8,068 bases of DNA from Gammaproteobacteria bacterium (GCA_002717685.1 PBBK01000024.1:22950-31017); one strand, 5' to 3'. Positions 1 to 7,898 are shown, counted from the stretch's first letter. Notes: generated from the letters alone by a model not told the origin. Translations and numbers: made by a program.

Positions 1-255
1 GGCCAGATTATTAATCGTGAAAATATGATGAAATATTTACGAAAAATGAATTTTGAAGGAGTTTCTGGGCAAGTTTCACTAATACCTGGCAGCAATGATC
101 GAGCAGATATGCCGATTCAAATATTCAATAATCAGGGATATAAGGATGATGGGAAAACAGTAAATTTTGTATCTATAGGTTTTGTTAAAACCGACACTGG
201 AACACTGATCATCAATGATGATGCAATTATTTGGCCTGGAGCATCAAATTTTTAG
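1..255 (+). CDS. C-terminal fragment of a probable type-1 periplasmic ligand-binding protein (5' end outside window)
   Basis: The frame is open from base 1 (first residues GQIINREN) and ends at TAG 253-255, giving 84 visible residues. The internal ATG codons near position 25 are unlikely to be the true start, because the coding pattern continues to the window edge. The fragment has a Phe-x-Gly-x-Ser-Gly-x-Val segment, an Asn-Asp-Arg (NDRADMPI), then IQIFNNQ, and it ends in IIWPGASNF. That order (F-G-SG-V, G-D-R-like, I-x-N, I-x-WPG) is what I recall from the distal end of the receptor/ANF-type and amino-acid ABC-transporter ligand-binding fold, which binds small ligands in the periplasm. The protein stops right after the WPG motif, so no transmembrane or signalling domain follows. 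It is convergent with pmbA. Family assignment is by motif memory only, and the ligand cannot be told. Confidence 0.5.
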   Translation, partial: GQIINRENMMKYLRKMNFEGVSGQVSLIPGSNDRADMPIQIFNNQGYKDDGKTVNFVSIGFVKTDTGTLIINDDAIIWPGASNF

Positions 256-319
256 CATTAATACTAAAGTACTTAAAAGCAGATGCATTAAAAAAATTAA
301 TTGAAATAATTCAGTCGAC
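256..319. other. Convergent intergenic spacer without a recognisable terminator
   Basis: These 64 bp separate the ends of two convergent genes. The spacer is AT-rich and contains a run of seven A at 290-296, which is a T-run on the minus strand. It also holds a loopless 8-bp palindrome AAGTACTT at 267-274. Neither comes with a GC-containing stem-loop placed as an intrinsic terminator would need. I see no other feature here. Confidence 0.5.
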
Positions 320-1684
320 TCAAGTGCCTGCTATCTTCATATCATCTACTAAAAGTGAGCCGCAGCGAAACCCTCCACGAACATCTTGATCATTACCTAC
401 CATAGAAATACGTTTGTAAAGATCAAGAAGATTACCAGCAATCGTCACCTCATGGACAGGATAGGAAACTTGTCCATCTTCAATCCAATATCCAACGGCA
501 CCTCTGGAATAATCACCAGTAACACCATTTACTCCTTGACCAATCAATTCTTGGACCAAGAAACCTCTGCTTAAAGTTTTAATAATCTCTTTTTTGCCTG
601 AAACATTCCCTGGAACAACAAGGTTATGTGTTCCACCTGCATTACCCGTAGTTTTAAGTCCTAAACGTCTTGCAGAATATGAACTCAGTACATACTCTTG
701 CAATATTCCATCTACTACTAACTCTCTATCATTTGTAGCTACGCCCTCAGCATCGTAAACTTTACTCGCCATACCTTTTTTTATATGCGGACGTTCCTGA
801 ATTTGGAGAAACTCTGGAAATATTTGTTTGCCAACAGCATCAAGCAAAAAAGAAGATTTTCTATATTGGGCTGAGCCGGTGATTGCGGCTATTGCATGCC
901 CCAAAAATCCACGGGCAAGTTCTGGTGAAAAGATAACAGGGGCATTAGTAGTTTTTATCTTTTTTGCCCCAAGTCTATTTAAAGTTCTTTTTGCCGCCTT
1001 TTTACCAATTTGACGGAGTGAGTCGAGATCCTTAGAATCTCTGGCAGAGCTATACCAATAATCACGCTGCATCTCATCGCTGCTATGCCCTACCACAACA
1101 CAGCTAATACTATGATTTGTTGTTGTATAACAATCTAAAAATCCGTGGGTATTACCATAAGCTTTTGCTGTAACTCTTGTAGTTACACTTGCTCCCTCTG
1201 AATTAGAAATACGGGGATCAAAAGTTAGCGCAATCTCCTCACAATTAATAGCCATATTAATCGCCTCATCAACAGACAAATCCCATTTATGTTTGCAATC
1301 AAGATTTGGGAATGGGCTAGAAGCTAAATTGTCAGGATCAGCAAGGCCAGAAAATTTATCAGCTGCTGTATGCTTTGCAAATACACATGCTTTTTCAAGA
1401 GTTTCTTGTAATGCAGATATACTGAAATCAGATGTACTAGCATTTCCCTTGCGCATCCCATTATATATTGTGATACCTACACCACGATCATTTGCGTATT
1501 CAAGGACCTCAGTATCACCCAATCTTGCCGTTACATTAAGACCAGTACTATGTGTTGCAGCTACCTCTGCTTGATCCACTCCTTTTTTCTTAGCTTCAGA
1601 TAATAGAAACTCTAGAATATTTGTTAAATCCTTTTGCTTGGGTTCGATTAATTGAATTTGGTTTTGTTTTTCTATTTTTTTCAT
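320..1684 (-). CDS. pmbA: PmbA/TldE, non-catalytic partner of the TldD metalloprotease
   Basis: This 454-residue protein matches the family length (about 450 in E. coli). PmbA (TldE) pairs with TldD to form a cytosolic heterodimeric protease; in E. coli the pair trims the microcin B17 leader and degrades the antitoxin CcdA. Visible family signatures are the N-terminal region ending in DRGVGITIYNGMRKG (67-81), the stretch FSPELARGFLGHAI (252-265), which sits where TldD has its zinc motif but lacks HExxxH, the segment QGVNGVTGDYSRGAVGYW (383-400), and TIAGNL with KRISMVGND near the C-terminus (414-432). Cys441 lies in CGSLLVDDMKIAG. The ATG at 1684 is chosen because it gives full length and the next Met is at residue 77; no Shine-Dalgarno sequence precedes it. 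It is the last gene of the minus-strand run, 54 nt after purE. Its proteolytic targets here are unknown. Confidence 0.96.
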   Translation of the reverse strand: MKKIEKQNQIQLIEPKQKDLTNILEFLLSEAKKKGVDQAEVAATHSTGLNVTARLGDTEVLEYANDRGVGITIYNGMRKGNASTSDFSISALQETLEKACVFAKHTAADKFSGLADPDNLASSPFPNLDCKHKWDLSVDEAINMAINCEEIALTFDPRISNSEGASVTTRVTAKAYGNTHGFLDCYTTTNHSISCVVVGHSSDEMQRDYWYSSARDSKDLDSLRQIGKKAAKRTLNRLGAKKIKTTNAPVIFSPELARGFLGHAIAAITGSAQYRKSSFLLDAVGKQIFPEFLQIQERPHIKKGMASKVYDAEGVATNDRELVVDGILQEYVLSSYSARRLGLKTTGNAGGTHNLVVPGNVSGKKEIIKTLSRGFLVQELIGQGVNGVTGDYSRGAVGYWIEDGQVSYPVHEVTIAGNLLDLYKRISMVGNDQDVRGGFRCGSLLVDDMKIAGT

Positions 1685-1738
1685 GGTGATTGATAGTCAA
1701 CCTAGGACTGGTTCAAGTTTCATTAAGTTGAAAAAATA

Positions 1739-2221
1739 TTAGCTTAATTCTGTATCAATCACTTTCTGTGCCTGGTTCTTTCTATATTTGCTCAATTCTT
1801 GTGAAATTGATTTATCATTGAGTGATAATATTGAAGCCGCAAACAAAGCTGCGTTGATGGCTCCGCATTTACCAACACCCATAGTGCCAACCGGAATACC
1901 AGGAGGCATTTGCACAATTGATAGCAACGCATCTAATCCGCTTAGTGATCCAGAGTCTAAGGGAACGCCAATAACTGGTATGGTTTTTTTTGCGGCTATA
2001 ACACCGGGAAGAGCAGCGGCAAGACCTGCTCCAGCAATAATAACTTCTACCCCTTTTTCTTCTATTTTACTGCAATAATCATCAAGTAAATCAGGCGTTC
2101 TATGAGCTGATATTACTTTGGATTCATGAGATATATTCAATTCAGATAAGATTCTCCCTGAATGAGACATAATTTCCCAATCAGATTTAGAACCCATAAT
2201 AATGGCTACTTTGATACTCAT
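1739..2221 (-). CDS. purE: PurE, N5-carboxyaminoimidazole ribonucleotide mutase (class I-like)
   Basis: PurE converts N5-CAIR to CAIR in de novo purine synthesis, in the cytosol as an octamer, normally fed by PurK. The 160 residues are a full-length PurE domain. The phosphate/ribose-binding motif MGSKSDW is at 9-15 and SAHRTP at 38-43, with the catalytic His (E. coli His45) at His40. The loop at 63-73 reads AGAGLAAALPG, and SIVQMPPGIPVGT follows at 101-113. The unusual part is that loop: most class I PurE proteins read AGAGGAAHLPG, so the second conserved His (E. coli His75) is Ala70 here and a Gly is Leu67. Class II AIR carboxylase motifs are absent. The C-terminal tail still resembles the E. 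coli protein. No purK is adjacent; purE lies between tldD (68 nt) and pmbA (54 nt). The ATG at 2221 has no Shine-Dalgarno but sits just below a promoter-like sequence. Confidence 0.95.
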   Translation of the reverse strand: MSIKVAIIMGSKSDWEIMSHSGRILSELNISHESKVISAHRTPDLLDDYCSKIEEKGVEVIIAGAGLAAALPGVIAAKKTIPVIGVPLDSGSLSGLDALLSIVQMPPGIPVGTMGVGKCGAINAALFAASILSLNDKSISQELSKYRKNQAQKVIDTELS

Positions 2222-2230
2222 TAGTTAATT
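2220..2230. repeat. 11-bp direct repeat, copy 1, overlapping the purE start
   Basis: ATTAGTTAATT on the plus strand. An identical copy lies at 2264-2274, 44 bp away. This copy includes two bases of the purE start codon. Together the copies bracket the dyad and the promoter-like elements upstream of purE. The match is directly visible; whether it has any role is not known, and AT-rich DNA makes chance repeats more likely. Confidence 0.5.
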
Positions 2231-2256
2231 CTACAATGACTTATTTATTGTGTCTA
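2228..2256 (-). promoter_or_regulatory. Candidate sigma70-type promoter for purE
   Basis: On the minus strand a -35-like TAGACA (2256-2251, 5 of 6 to TTGACA) is followed by a 17-bp spacer and a -10-like TAGAAT (2233-2228, 5 of 6 to TATAAT). Only 6 nt separate the -10 box from the purE ATG, so initiation at the usual distance would place the transcript start at or next to the start codon. That would give a leaderless or nearly leaderless mRNA, which fits the lack of a Shine-Dalgarno sequence. The spacing is ideal, but such boxes arise often by chance in AT-rich DNA, so this is a hypothesis. Confidence 0.35.
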
Positions 2257-2263
2257 AATAAGT
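2239..2263. repeat. Perfect 9-bp inverted repeat upstream of purE (operator-like or weak hairpin)
   Basis: ACTTATTTA (2239-2247) and its exact reverse complement TAAATAAGT (2255-2263) flank a 7-nt centre. The dyad covers the -35 box and much of the spacer of the candidate purE promoter, where a repressor site could lie. It does not resemble the E. coli PurR box as I know it. As RNA it would form a weak stem with one G-C pair and no U-tract directly after it on the minus strand, so an intrinsic terminator is unlikely. Confidence 0.45.
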
Positions 2264-2274
2264 ATTAGTTAATT
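2264..2274. repeat. 11-bp direct repeat, copy 2, upstream of purE
   Basis: Second copy of ATTAGTTAATT, identical to the copy at 2220-2230. It directly abuts the outer end of the 9-bp dyad arm at 2255-2263. Confidence 0.5.
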
Positions 2275-2289
2275 GAAGAAAAAAAATCT

Positions 2290-3741
2290 TTAAGTAGTGC
2301 CTCCAACGGTAATTTCATCGACCCTTAATGTCGGTTGACCCACTCCTACGGGAACAGTTTGCCCTTCCTTCCCACAAGATCCAATACCACTATCAAGCTG
2401 TAGATCATTGCCTACCATAGAAATTTTATTCAATATTTCTGGTCCATCTCCAATCAGCATGGCGCCTTTTATAGGTTGTTGTAATTTACCATCTTTAATT
2501 AAATAAGCTTCATTAACAGAAAACACAAATTTTCCTGATGTAATATCAACCTGCCCTCCGGAAAAACTTGGCGCATAGATTCCATTTTTAACTGATCTCA
2601 ATATCTCTTCTGGATCATGGGGTCCTGGAAGCATGTACGTATTGGTCATACGAGGCATGGGTACATGAGCAAATGACTCGCGCCTGCCGTTACCAGTAGG
2701 CGAAACTCCCATTAAACGAGCATTTAATTTATCCTGCATGTAGCCTCGAAGAATTCCATTCTCAATTAGCGTATTATAATTCCCAGGAGTGCCTTCATCA
2801 TCAACAGCCAAAGATCCTCTACGATTGGGTATGGTCCCATCATCGACAATTGTGCAAAGTGGCGATGCTACCTTTTCGCCAATACGGTTGGAAAAAGTAG
2901 AAACTCCTTTACGATTAAAGTCGCCTTCTAGTCCATGTCCAACTGCTTCATGCAATAAAATACCAGGCCATCCAGGGCCCAAAATTACTGGCATAGTTCC
3001 TGCTGGCGCAGGAATAGCTTCTAACTGAATAACAGCTTGTCTTACGGCCTCATGCGCATATTTCACTGCATGGTTACTATCACTAAAATATTCAAGTCCC
3101 GTACGAGCTCCTCCCCCTGTGTAAGCTTGCTCGCGTCGATCATTTTCCTTCATAATCACATTAATACTTAATCGAACCAACGGCCTAACATCAGTGACAA
3201 GATTACCATCTGAAGTAGCAATCATAATCAGATCCTGACAACTATTTAAACTAATCATAACCTGTTCTATACGTTTATCTAATTTTCTAGTTTGATCGTC
3301 AAGGTTATGAAGAAGTTCTATTTTTTCTTTATCAGTTATACTGCTAGTTGGATCAATTTTTGGATACAGATTACTTTTACTCGTCGTTGGAAGTATATGC
3401 ACCGACCTAGATTGCCCCTGCCTAGTAATTGCCCGAGCAGCGCCAGCAGCTTTTTCTAGCGCAGGAAGAATCAGTTCATCAGAATATGAGAAACCTGTTT
3501 TTTCACCACTAATAACACGAGCACCCACGCCTTGTTGTATATTAAAACTTCCTTCTTTAATTTTGCCATCTTCTAGTTGCCAGCTTTCTTGCCGTCTCAT
3601 TTGGAAATACAGATCAGCTTCATCGACATTGTTTGTATACATGGATGAAAGAACCTTATTTATACGATTTTCATTAAGATCCGTTGAATCTAATAATGAG
3701 GACATCACGCTATTTGATGAATTGTTAGAATTATCTTCCAT
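2290..3741 (-). CDS. tldD: TldD, catalytic subunit of the TldD/TldE zinc metalloprotease
   Basis: The 483 residues match the family length (481 in E. coli). TldD carries the active zinc site of the TldD-PmbA heterodimer, which cleaves unfolded peptide substrates in the cytosol. The HExxxH motif is intact at His264-Glu265-His269 ([13 protein letters not shown]), and the downstream Cys ligand is Cys456 in GSCGKEGQ. Other conserved stretches are [14 protein letters not shown] (52-65), [18 protein letters not shown] (71-88), [14 protein letters not shown] [10 protein letters not shown] (347-356), [12 protein letters not shown] (362-373), [12 protein letters not shown] (394-405) and [10 protein letters not shown] (466-475). 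The first 20 or so residues are Asn/Ser-rich and not conserved. The ATG at 3741 gives the expected length and lies 26 nt below yhdP; Met13 is an alternative, and neither start has a Shine-Dalgarno sequence. Its partner pmbA is two genes downstream, separated by purE. No obvious peptide substrate gene is in the window. Confidence 0.97.
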   Translation of the reverse strand: MEDNSNNSSNSVMSSLLDSTDLNENRINKVLSSMYTNNVDEADLYFQMRRQESWQLEDGKIKEGSFNIQQGVGARVISGEKTGFSYSDELILPALEKAAGAARAITRQGQSRSVHILPTTSKSNLYPKIDPTSSITDKEKIELLHNLDDQTRKLDKRIEQVMISLNSCQDLIMIATSDGNLVTDVRPLVRLSINVIMKENDRREQAYTGGGARTGLEYFSDSNHAVKYAHEAVRQAVIQLEAIPAPAGTMPVILGPGWPGILLHEAVGHGLEGDFNRKGVSTFSNRIGEKVASPLCTIVDDGTIPNRRGSLAVDDEGTPGNYNTLIENGILRGYMQDKLNARLMGVSPTGNGRRESFAHVPMPRMTNTYMLPGPHDPEEILRSVKNGIYAPSFSGGQVDITSGKFVFSVNEAYLIKDGKLQQPIKGAMLIGDGPEILNKISMVGNDLQLDSGIGSCGKEGQTVPVGVGQPTLRVDEITVGGTT

Positions 3742-3767
3742 GTTTTTAGTAAGTAACTATTTTAAAA

Positions 3768-6700
3768 TTATAAAGACTCATACAGACATCCTGATCGATC
3801 ACTAACCAAAGTAAATTGTTCGGTATTGGATATCTCAACCGATGGATCTACAAATAAACCGTCAATATTATAATAGACTTGGCCCATTTCTTTTAAAGGT
3901 TTTTTAAATATTTGTGAAAACAGTAATAATGCAGCAGCAGCCTGAGGGCCAGCCACCACAGCGCCAACTATTGGCAATGTACTTCCAACATTAGTACTTA
4001 CAAGAGCAACTTGATTATAATTCTGATCTTTTAGATCTGCATTACCTACAATACCAATATCGGCCGCAGGTCCTTTTAGTGATAAATTACAAGTGTATGC
4101 GGATCCATTTTCTAGTCTAAAAGAAGCTTTGATTTCGTCAAACCCGAAACCCTTCTCAAAAACGTCGCTAAAATCTAAAGATAGCCTCCTAGGCAAAGCG
4201 ACCAGACTCATTAAACCGAAAACACGGCCTGCTCCTGGATTAATTTCATTAAGTTGGCCATTTCCAAATTCAACTTTAATTTCTCCTGTCAAATCACTTA
4301 AAAATTCTCCACTAGGTCCGCCTGTCCATTTTACATCTATATCTATATTCATATCCTTACTATTAATAAGAGGCTGGTAACCCAATGCTTCCATTGTCTC
4401 TTCGACATTATTACTAATTATTTTTGCCTTAACAAAACTGTGAGAACTGCCATTACCAAGCTCATCAATGACCCAGCCCGCATTGCCATTCATCTTAAAA
4501 TTTTCGCCAATAATTTCTATATCACTGGCTCTAAGACCGTCATTACTTCTTTTAAAATCTGCTCTAAGAGAGCCGAAATTTCTATCTGAAATTGAAAAAT
4601 CATTAATTTTTACTGTAATTGATGGCAAAGAGTCCGGTGTTATTGTTTTCTTACCTAAATTAGTTATAGGATTAGATATCTTGAAAGATTGCATATTCAG
4701 CATTAATGGATCATCTCCAAGAAAATCATAGGGTATCGATATCAAACCGTCTAACTGCGAACCATACGCTTCTATGAGCCATTCATTCGCGCCCCGGTCA
4801 ATTACAAAACGATGATCTACAAGGCTTTGATCATAGAAACTAAAATCATTTATATGAAGATCTACTGAACGGATATGATCAAAAATATTGAATCTTTTAA
4901 CTTCTTCTGAAGTCAGTTGCATCCAATTATCATAATTAATTTTATTAGTTTTTCCCCTTATATGTAATCCTCTGCTTTCAGCTGATGGATAATTATTTTC
5001 TCCCAATGTTATTGCTCCATGATCAAACACCCACCCTGACTCAGTAACAAAAAAGTTAAAATTCCATCGAACATCTTCACCAAAATTACCTACTGATTTA
5101 ACACGATCATTATTAGAAAATTCTATAGTTGTAGTTAAGCTTTTTTCTAATTCAACACTCTTTTTAAACGGTAGAGGAAGGTCCGTTCCTATTCCCTTCA
5201 AATTACTCTCTATTGTCACTTTAAAAGGTCTATGTTGAACAGAATTCATACTTGGAAAGTTTAAACTAGCAAAATAATCCATGATGCCATAAATATTTTT
5301 CTCATTGAAGAGTTCAAAATTTCTCGCTAGATCCTCTTTTTTAGCCTTTCCTTTAATATCTGCGACAAAAATATAAGGATCGTTAACTTCCTGATTTTGG
5401 GACAAGGAAATTTTTATTGGTTGATTAAGGAACTTTGCTGTTAAGGAATTTGAACTTATATAATCTCGGGAAACAGCTATAAGACCATTAATTTTTGTAA
5501 TAGGAGGCTTAAAATTGTTTATTTCTAAAGAACTATCATTAATTTTAAGATTTACAAAAAATTCATAAGAATTTTTATCCATTATTGGATAAAAAAAATC
5601 AAAATCTAATGATAGCTCACCTTTTAGTTCTATGTTTTTCTCGTATCCGCCAAAAAAATCAGAAATTGGGCTATTTTTAATGAAAGTATGAATTGCCCCA
5701 AGTGATCCTTGGGATGGAGCATGTAAAATTAAAACAGGATTACGTAAGTCAAAAATATCCATACGCCCATCATTAACGATATTACCTGTAATAGAAAATT
5801 GGTTCTTATTGGAATATAAATGCATTCCATCCACAATCAAATCTATATCTTTAATAAAAATATCTGGCCATTTCTCTGAGTAGTTTAACGTCATATCACT
5901 AATGTGAGTTTCGCTGTAAAACAAACCATTATCTTTATCAAAAGGAAAATTAGACAGTTCTCCTCTAAGCAGTGTTTTTCCATTAATTGCTTTTCCTGAT
6001 AAAAAAGATTTATTAAACCAAGAAAACAATGTTGGGTTCATTTTTCTTATAGGTAAAAATTTCATGGCTGCCTTGATATCACTTATATTCCAATCAGTCT
6101 GAACATCAGCAAACGGCAGCTGCATCTCTTCTGAATAATTTATTTTTATACTAGACTGGCTTTCAAAGAATGCATTGCTTAATGAGAATCTATCAGTAAG
6201 GATATTAATATTTTCATTAATATTTTCCCAAAAAAAAGTACCATTTGCATCACTAAAATTTAGTACATTACTATAATATTCACTGAGACCCAGATGTAAG
6301 TTGTTTGAATTAATCTCTATGTTTCCTCCATTACTATTGGCGTGTACCTGTCCTGTCAAACCACTGAAATAAATCTTCTTCGAGTCAATATTTAGAGAAA
6401 TATTGGAAAATCTAGAAACAAAATTATAGTTAATTACATCCTGTTGGAGTAAAGAAAGATCAATACTAAAATTACTAACAGTTCCTGAAGGTTGATATTG
6501 ACTATATAACGCATCATATTTTTCTGGCATCCAAGTAATAAAGTAACCTAAATCATCTAGGGAAAGGAATGTAGCATTAATAACAATTGCATTGATATTT
6601 TCTCCGATCCCTTTGCCACTATGAATTTTAAAACTGGACAAAGGACGTCGATCTGTTTCTGTTTGTGTATAAAAATCCTCGACTTCAAGATCCCAGCCGT

Positions 6701-7391
6701 TTGCATTATTTGTATAATTTAAACGTCCTTTTAAATCAATTGATTTATTTACTTGATAGTCTGAGTTGGAAATATTTAGGAAACTAAAGTCCCCGCCAAT
6801 TTTTTTTAATTTTCCCGAAATAATTTCCAAACTTGATAGTTTTAATTCTTCTATCTCAAATGACATATCCTTTTTTGTATCTAATTGAGAATGATTAACA
6901 GCAATATCATACCCAATGATTTCTATATCATTTTCCCTAGTAGGCAATCGAAAAACATTTATGAACTCTTCTAAAGTTAAGCCTTGTATATAAAAACCCT
7001 GTCGATCCGCATATGAGGACAAAAAATTGGAATTCTTAACAACAAAACGATCAATGCTAGCGTTTTTATTTATTATCGAATCAAAAATATCAAAACCGAT
7101 AATAATTTCATCAGCTTTTATTAGATTTTTTTCTGGATTAAGGACCGAAAGATCTACATCATAAAAAATTATCTCTGGCCCAGGTATACTTAATCTGAAA
7201 CGTATATTTTCGTATTCAAATAAAACTCCAATCTCGTTACTGGCCCATTCTTTTATATAATCCTGGTATTCCTGCTTTTTTAAAATCACGGTATTAAGTT
7301 GATTCATAGAAATTACTAATAAAATAATTAGAACAAAAACTGAATAAAGTATTGATTTAATAATAAAGTTTGATTTTTGCTTCATTCTCAT
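3768..7391 (-). CDS. yhdP: YhdP-family AsmA-like protein, inner-membrane-anchored phospholipid transporter
   Basis: This 1207-residue protein is close to E. coli YhdP (1266). In E. coli, YhdP, TamB and YdbH are AsmA-like proteins that bridge the periplasm and move phospholipids to the outer membrane. A short basic N-terminus (MRMKQK) precedes one hydrophobic segment at about 9-29, after which the chain is long, periplasmic and beta-rich with many alternating hydrophobic strands, as expected for a lipid groove. The C-terminal domain is diagnostic: GAGRVFGLMSLVALPRRLSLDF (1053-1074), the FGFDEIKASF and GPAADIGIVG motifs, then GSTLPIVGAVVAGP (1137-1150) with an Ala-rich hydrophobic helix and YYNIDG. 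The middle is poorly conserved and I cannot align it by eye. The ATG at 7391 and Met3 (7385) are both possible starts. Upstream spacing to rlmH is 33 nt and downstream to tldD 26 nt, suggesting co-transcription. It looks more AT-rich than its neighbours. Confidence 0.93.
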   Translation of the reverse strand: MRMKQKSNFIIKSILYSVFVLIILLVISMNQLNTVILKKQEYQDYIKEWASNEIGVLFEYENIRFRLSIPGPEIIFYDVDLSVLNPEKNLIKADEIIIGFDIFDSIINKNASIDRFVVKNSNFLSSYADRQGFYIQGLTLEEFINVFRLPTRENDIEIIGYDIAVNHSQLDTKKDMSFEIEELKLSSLEIISGKLKKIGGDFSFLNISNSDYQVNKSIDLKGRLNYTNNANGWDLEVEDFYTQTETDRRPLSSFKIHSGKGIGENINAIVINATFLSLDDLGYFITWMPEKYDALYSQYQPSGTVSNFSIDLSLLQQDVINYNFVSRFSNISLNIDSKKIYFSGLTGQVHANSNGGNIEINSNNLHLGLSEYYSNVLNFSDANGTFFWENINENINILTDRFSLSNAFFESQSSIKINYSEEMQLPFADVQTDWNISDIKAAMKFLPIRKMNPTLFSWFNKSFLSGKAINGKTLLRGELSNFPFDKDNGLFYSETHISDMTLNYSEKWPDIFIKDIDLIVDGMHLYSNKNQFSITGNIVNDGRMDIFDLRNPVLILHAPSQGSLGAIHTFIKNSPISDFFGGYEKNIELKGELSLDFDFFYPIMDKNSYEFFVNLKINDSSLEINNFKPPITKINGLIAVSRDYISSNSLTAKFLNQPIKISLSQNQEVNDPYIFVADIKGKAKKEDLARNFELFNEKNIYGIMDYFASLNFPSMNSVQHRPFKVTIESNLKGIGTDLPLPFKKSVELEKSLTTTIEFSNNDRVKSVGNFGEDVRWNFNFFVTESGWVFDHGAITLGENNYPSAESRGLHIRGKTNKINYDNWMQLTSEEVKRFNIFDHIRSVDLHINDFSFYDQSLVDHRFVIDRGANEWLIEAYGSQLDGLISIPYDFLGDDPLMLNMQSFKISNPITNLGKKTITPDSLPSITVKINDFSISDRNFGSLRADFKRSNDGLRASDIEIIGENFKMNGNAGWVIDELGNGSSHSFVKAKIISNNVEETMEALGYQPLINSKDMNIDIDVKWTGGPSGEFLSDLTGEIKVEFGNGQLNEINPGAGRVFGLMSLVALPRRLSLDFSDVFEKGFGFDEIKASFRLENGSAYTCNLSLKGPAADIGIVGNADLKDQNYNQVALVSTNVGSTLPIVGAVVAGPQAAAALLLFSQIFKKPLKEMGQVYYNIDGLFVDPSVEISNTEQFTLVSDRSGCLYESL

Positions 7392-7424
7392 ATTAATTAT
7401 TTTGATTCACACGGATTGTATTTA

Positions 7425-7895
7425 TCAATTCCTATGATAAGGATGCCCACTATTCAAAGTATAAATACGATAAAGTTGCTCTATAAAAATTATACGAACA
7501 AAAATATGCGGCAAGGTCAACTTAGATAATGACCAACAAAAATTAGCCCTTTTAAAACAAGCTTCTGATAACCCATTTGGGCCACCTATAATAAAACACA
7601 AATTTCGACCAGATAATTGCCAATTATTTAGTTTTTCCGAAAGTTCAAGACTTGTAAATTCTGCTCCACTTTCATCTAATATTATTATTTCTTCTGTTTT
7701 TTTCACTTCCGCGAGAATTTTTTTTCCCTCAAGATCAATAATTGACTTGGAATTTCGATTTTTTGTTTGTTTTTCTCCTTTTATAATCTTGCATTTAAAA
7801 CCCCATTGAGGTGGTAACCTCTGAATATAGCTTTTAAAAACAGTTTGCACCCAAATCGGACCTTGATCACCAACAATAATAAGTCGTATGTGCAT
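7425..7895 (-). CDS. rlmH: RlmH, 23S rRNA pseudouridine-1915 N3-methyltransferase
   Basis: RlmH is a homodimeric SPOUT enzyme that uses S-adenosylmethionine to methylate pseudouridine 1915 in helix 69 of 23S rRNA, acting on assembled 70S ribosomes. The 156 residues equal the family length (155 in E. coli). Visible signatures are an N-terminal IRLIIVGD strand (3-10) followed by WVQTVFKSYIQRLP (15-28), the trefoil-knot cofactor loop FIIGGPNGLS (101-110), WSLSKLTLPHIFVR (121-134), EQLYRIY (139-145) and the terminal GHPYHRN (150-156), whose His-Arg residues are typical of the family. The ATG at 7895 lies only 3 nt after the rsfS stop codon, so the two are almost certainly co-transcribed and perhaps translationally coupled; no Shine-Dalgarno sequence precedes it. 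The rsfS-rlmH pairing is widespread in bacteria. Confidence 0.97.
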   Translation of the reverse strand: MHIRLIIVGDQGPIWVQTVFKSYIQRLPPQWGFKCKIIKGEKQTKNRNSKSIIDLEGKKILAEVKKTEEIIILDESGAEFTSLELSEKLNNWQLSGRNLCFIIGGPNGLSEACFKRANFCWSLSKLTLPHIFVRIIFIEQLYRIYTLNSGHPYHRN

Positions 7896-7898
7896 ATA

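Noticed and set aside
290..322. Possible intrinsic terminator after pmbA (seven T on the minus strand preceded by an AATT-rich segment)
   Set aside because: The only pairing is a 4-bp all-A/T stem, too weak for a convincing terminator.
1691..1722. Promoter-like TTGAAC and TATCAA before pmbA
   Set aside because: The spacing is only 15 bp and the -10 match is poor; the sequence lies in a short gap within a co-directional run.
1788..2078. 96-codon open frame on the plus strand opposite purE, and similar opposite-strand frames within pmbA, tldD and yhdP
   Set aside because: They lie wholly inside strongly conserved genes, and their products show no recognisable domain; they are shadows of the coding strand.
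2279..2292. Run of eight T right after the tldD stop codon (minus strand) as a terminator
   Set aside because: No stem-loop precedes the run; the dyad in this gap lies downstream of it, in the wrong order.
320..3741. A RiPP or toxin-antitoxin locus linked to TldD/PmbA
   Set aside because: No precursor peptide, modification enzyme or antitoxin gene is visible nearby; TldD/PmbA are common housekeeping proteases in gammaproteobacteria.
5591..6237. Eight-A homopolymer runs (5591-5598 and 6230-6237) inside yhdP as programmed frameshift or phase-variation sites
   Set aside because: The reading frame is intact across both, and such runs are expected in an AT-rich gene of this size.
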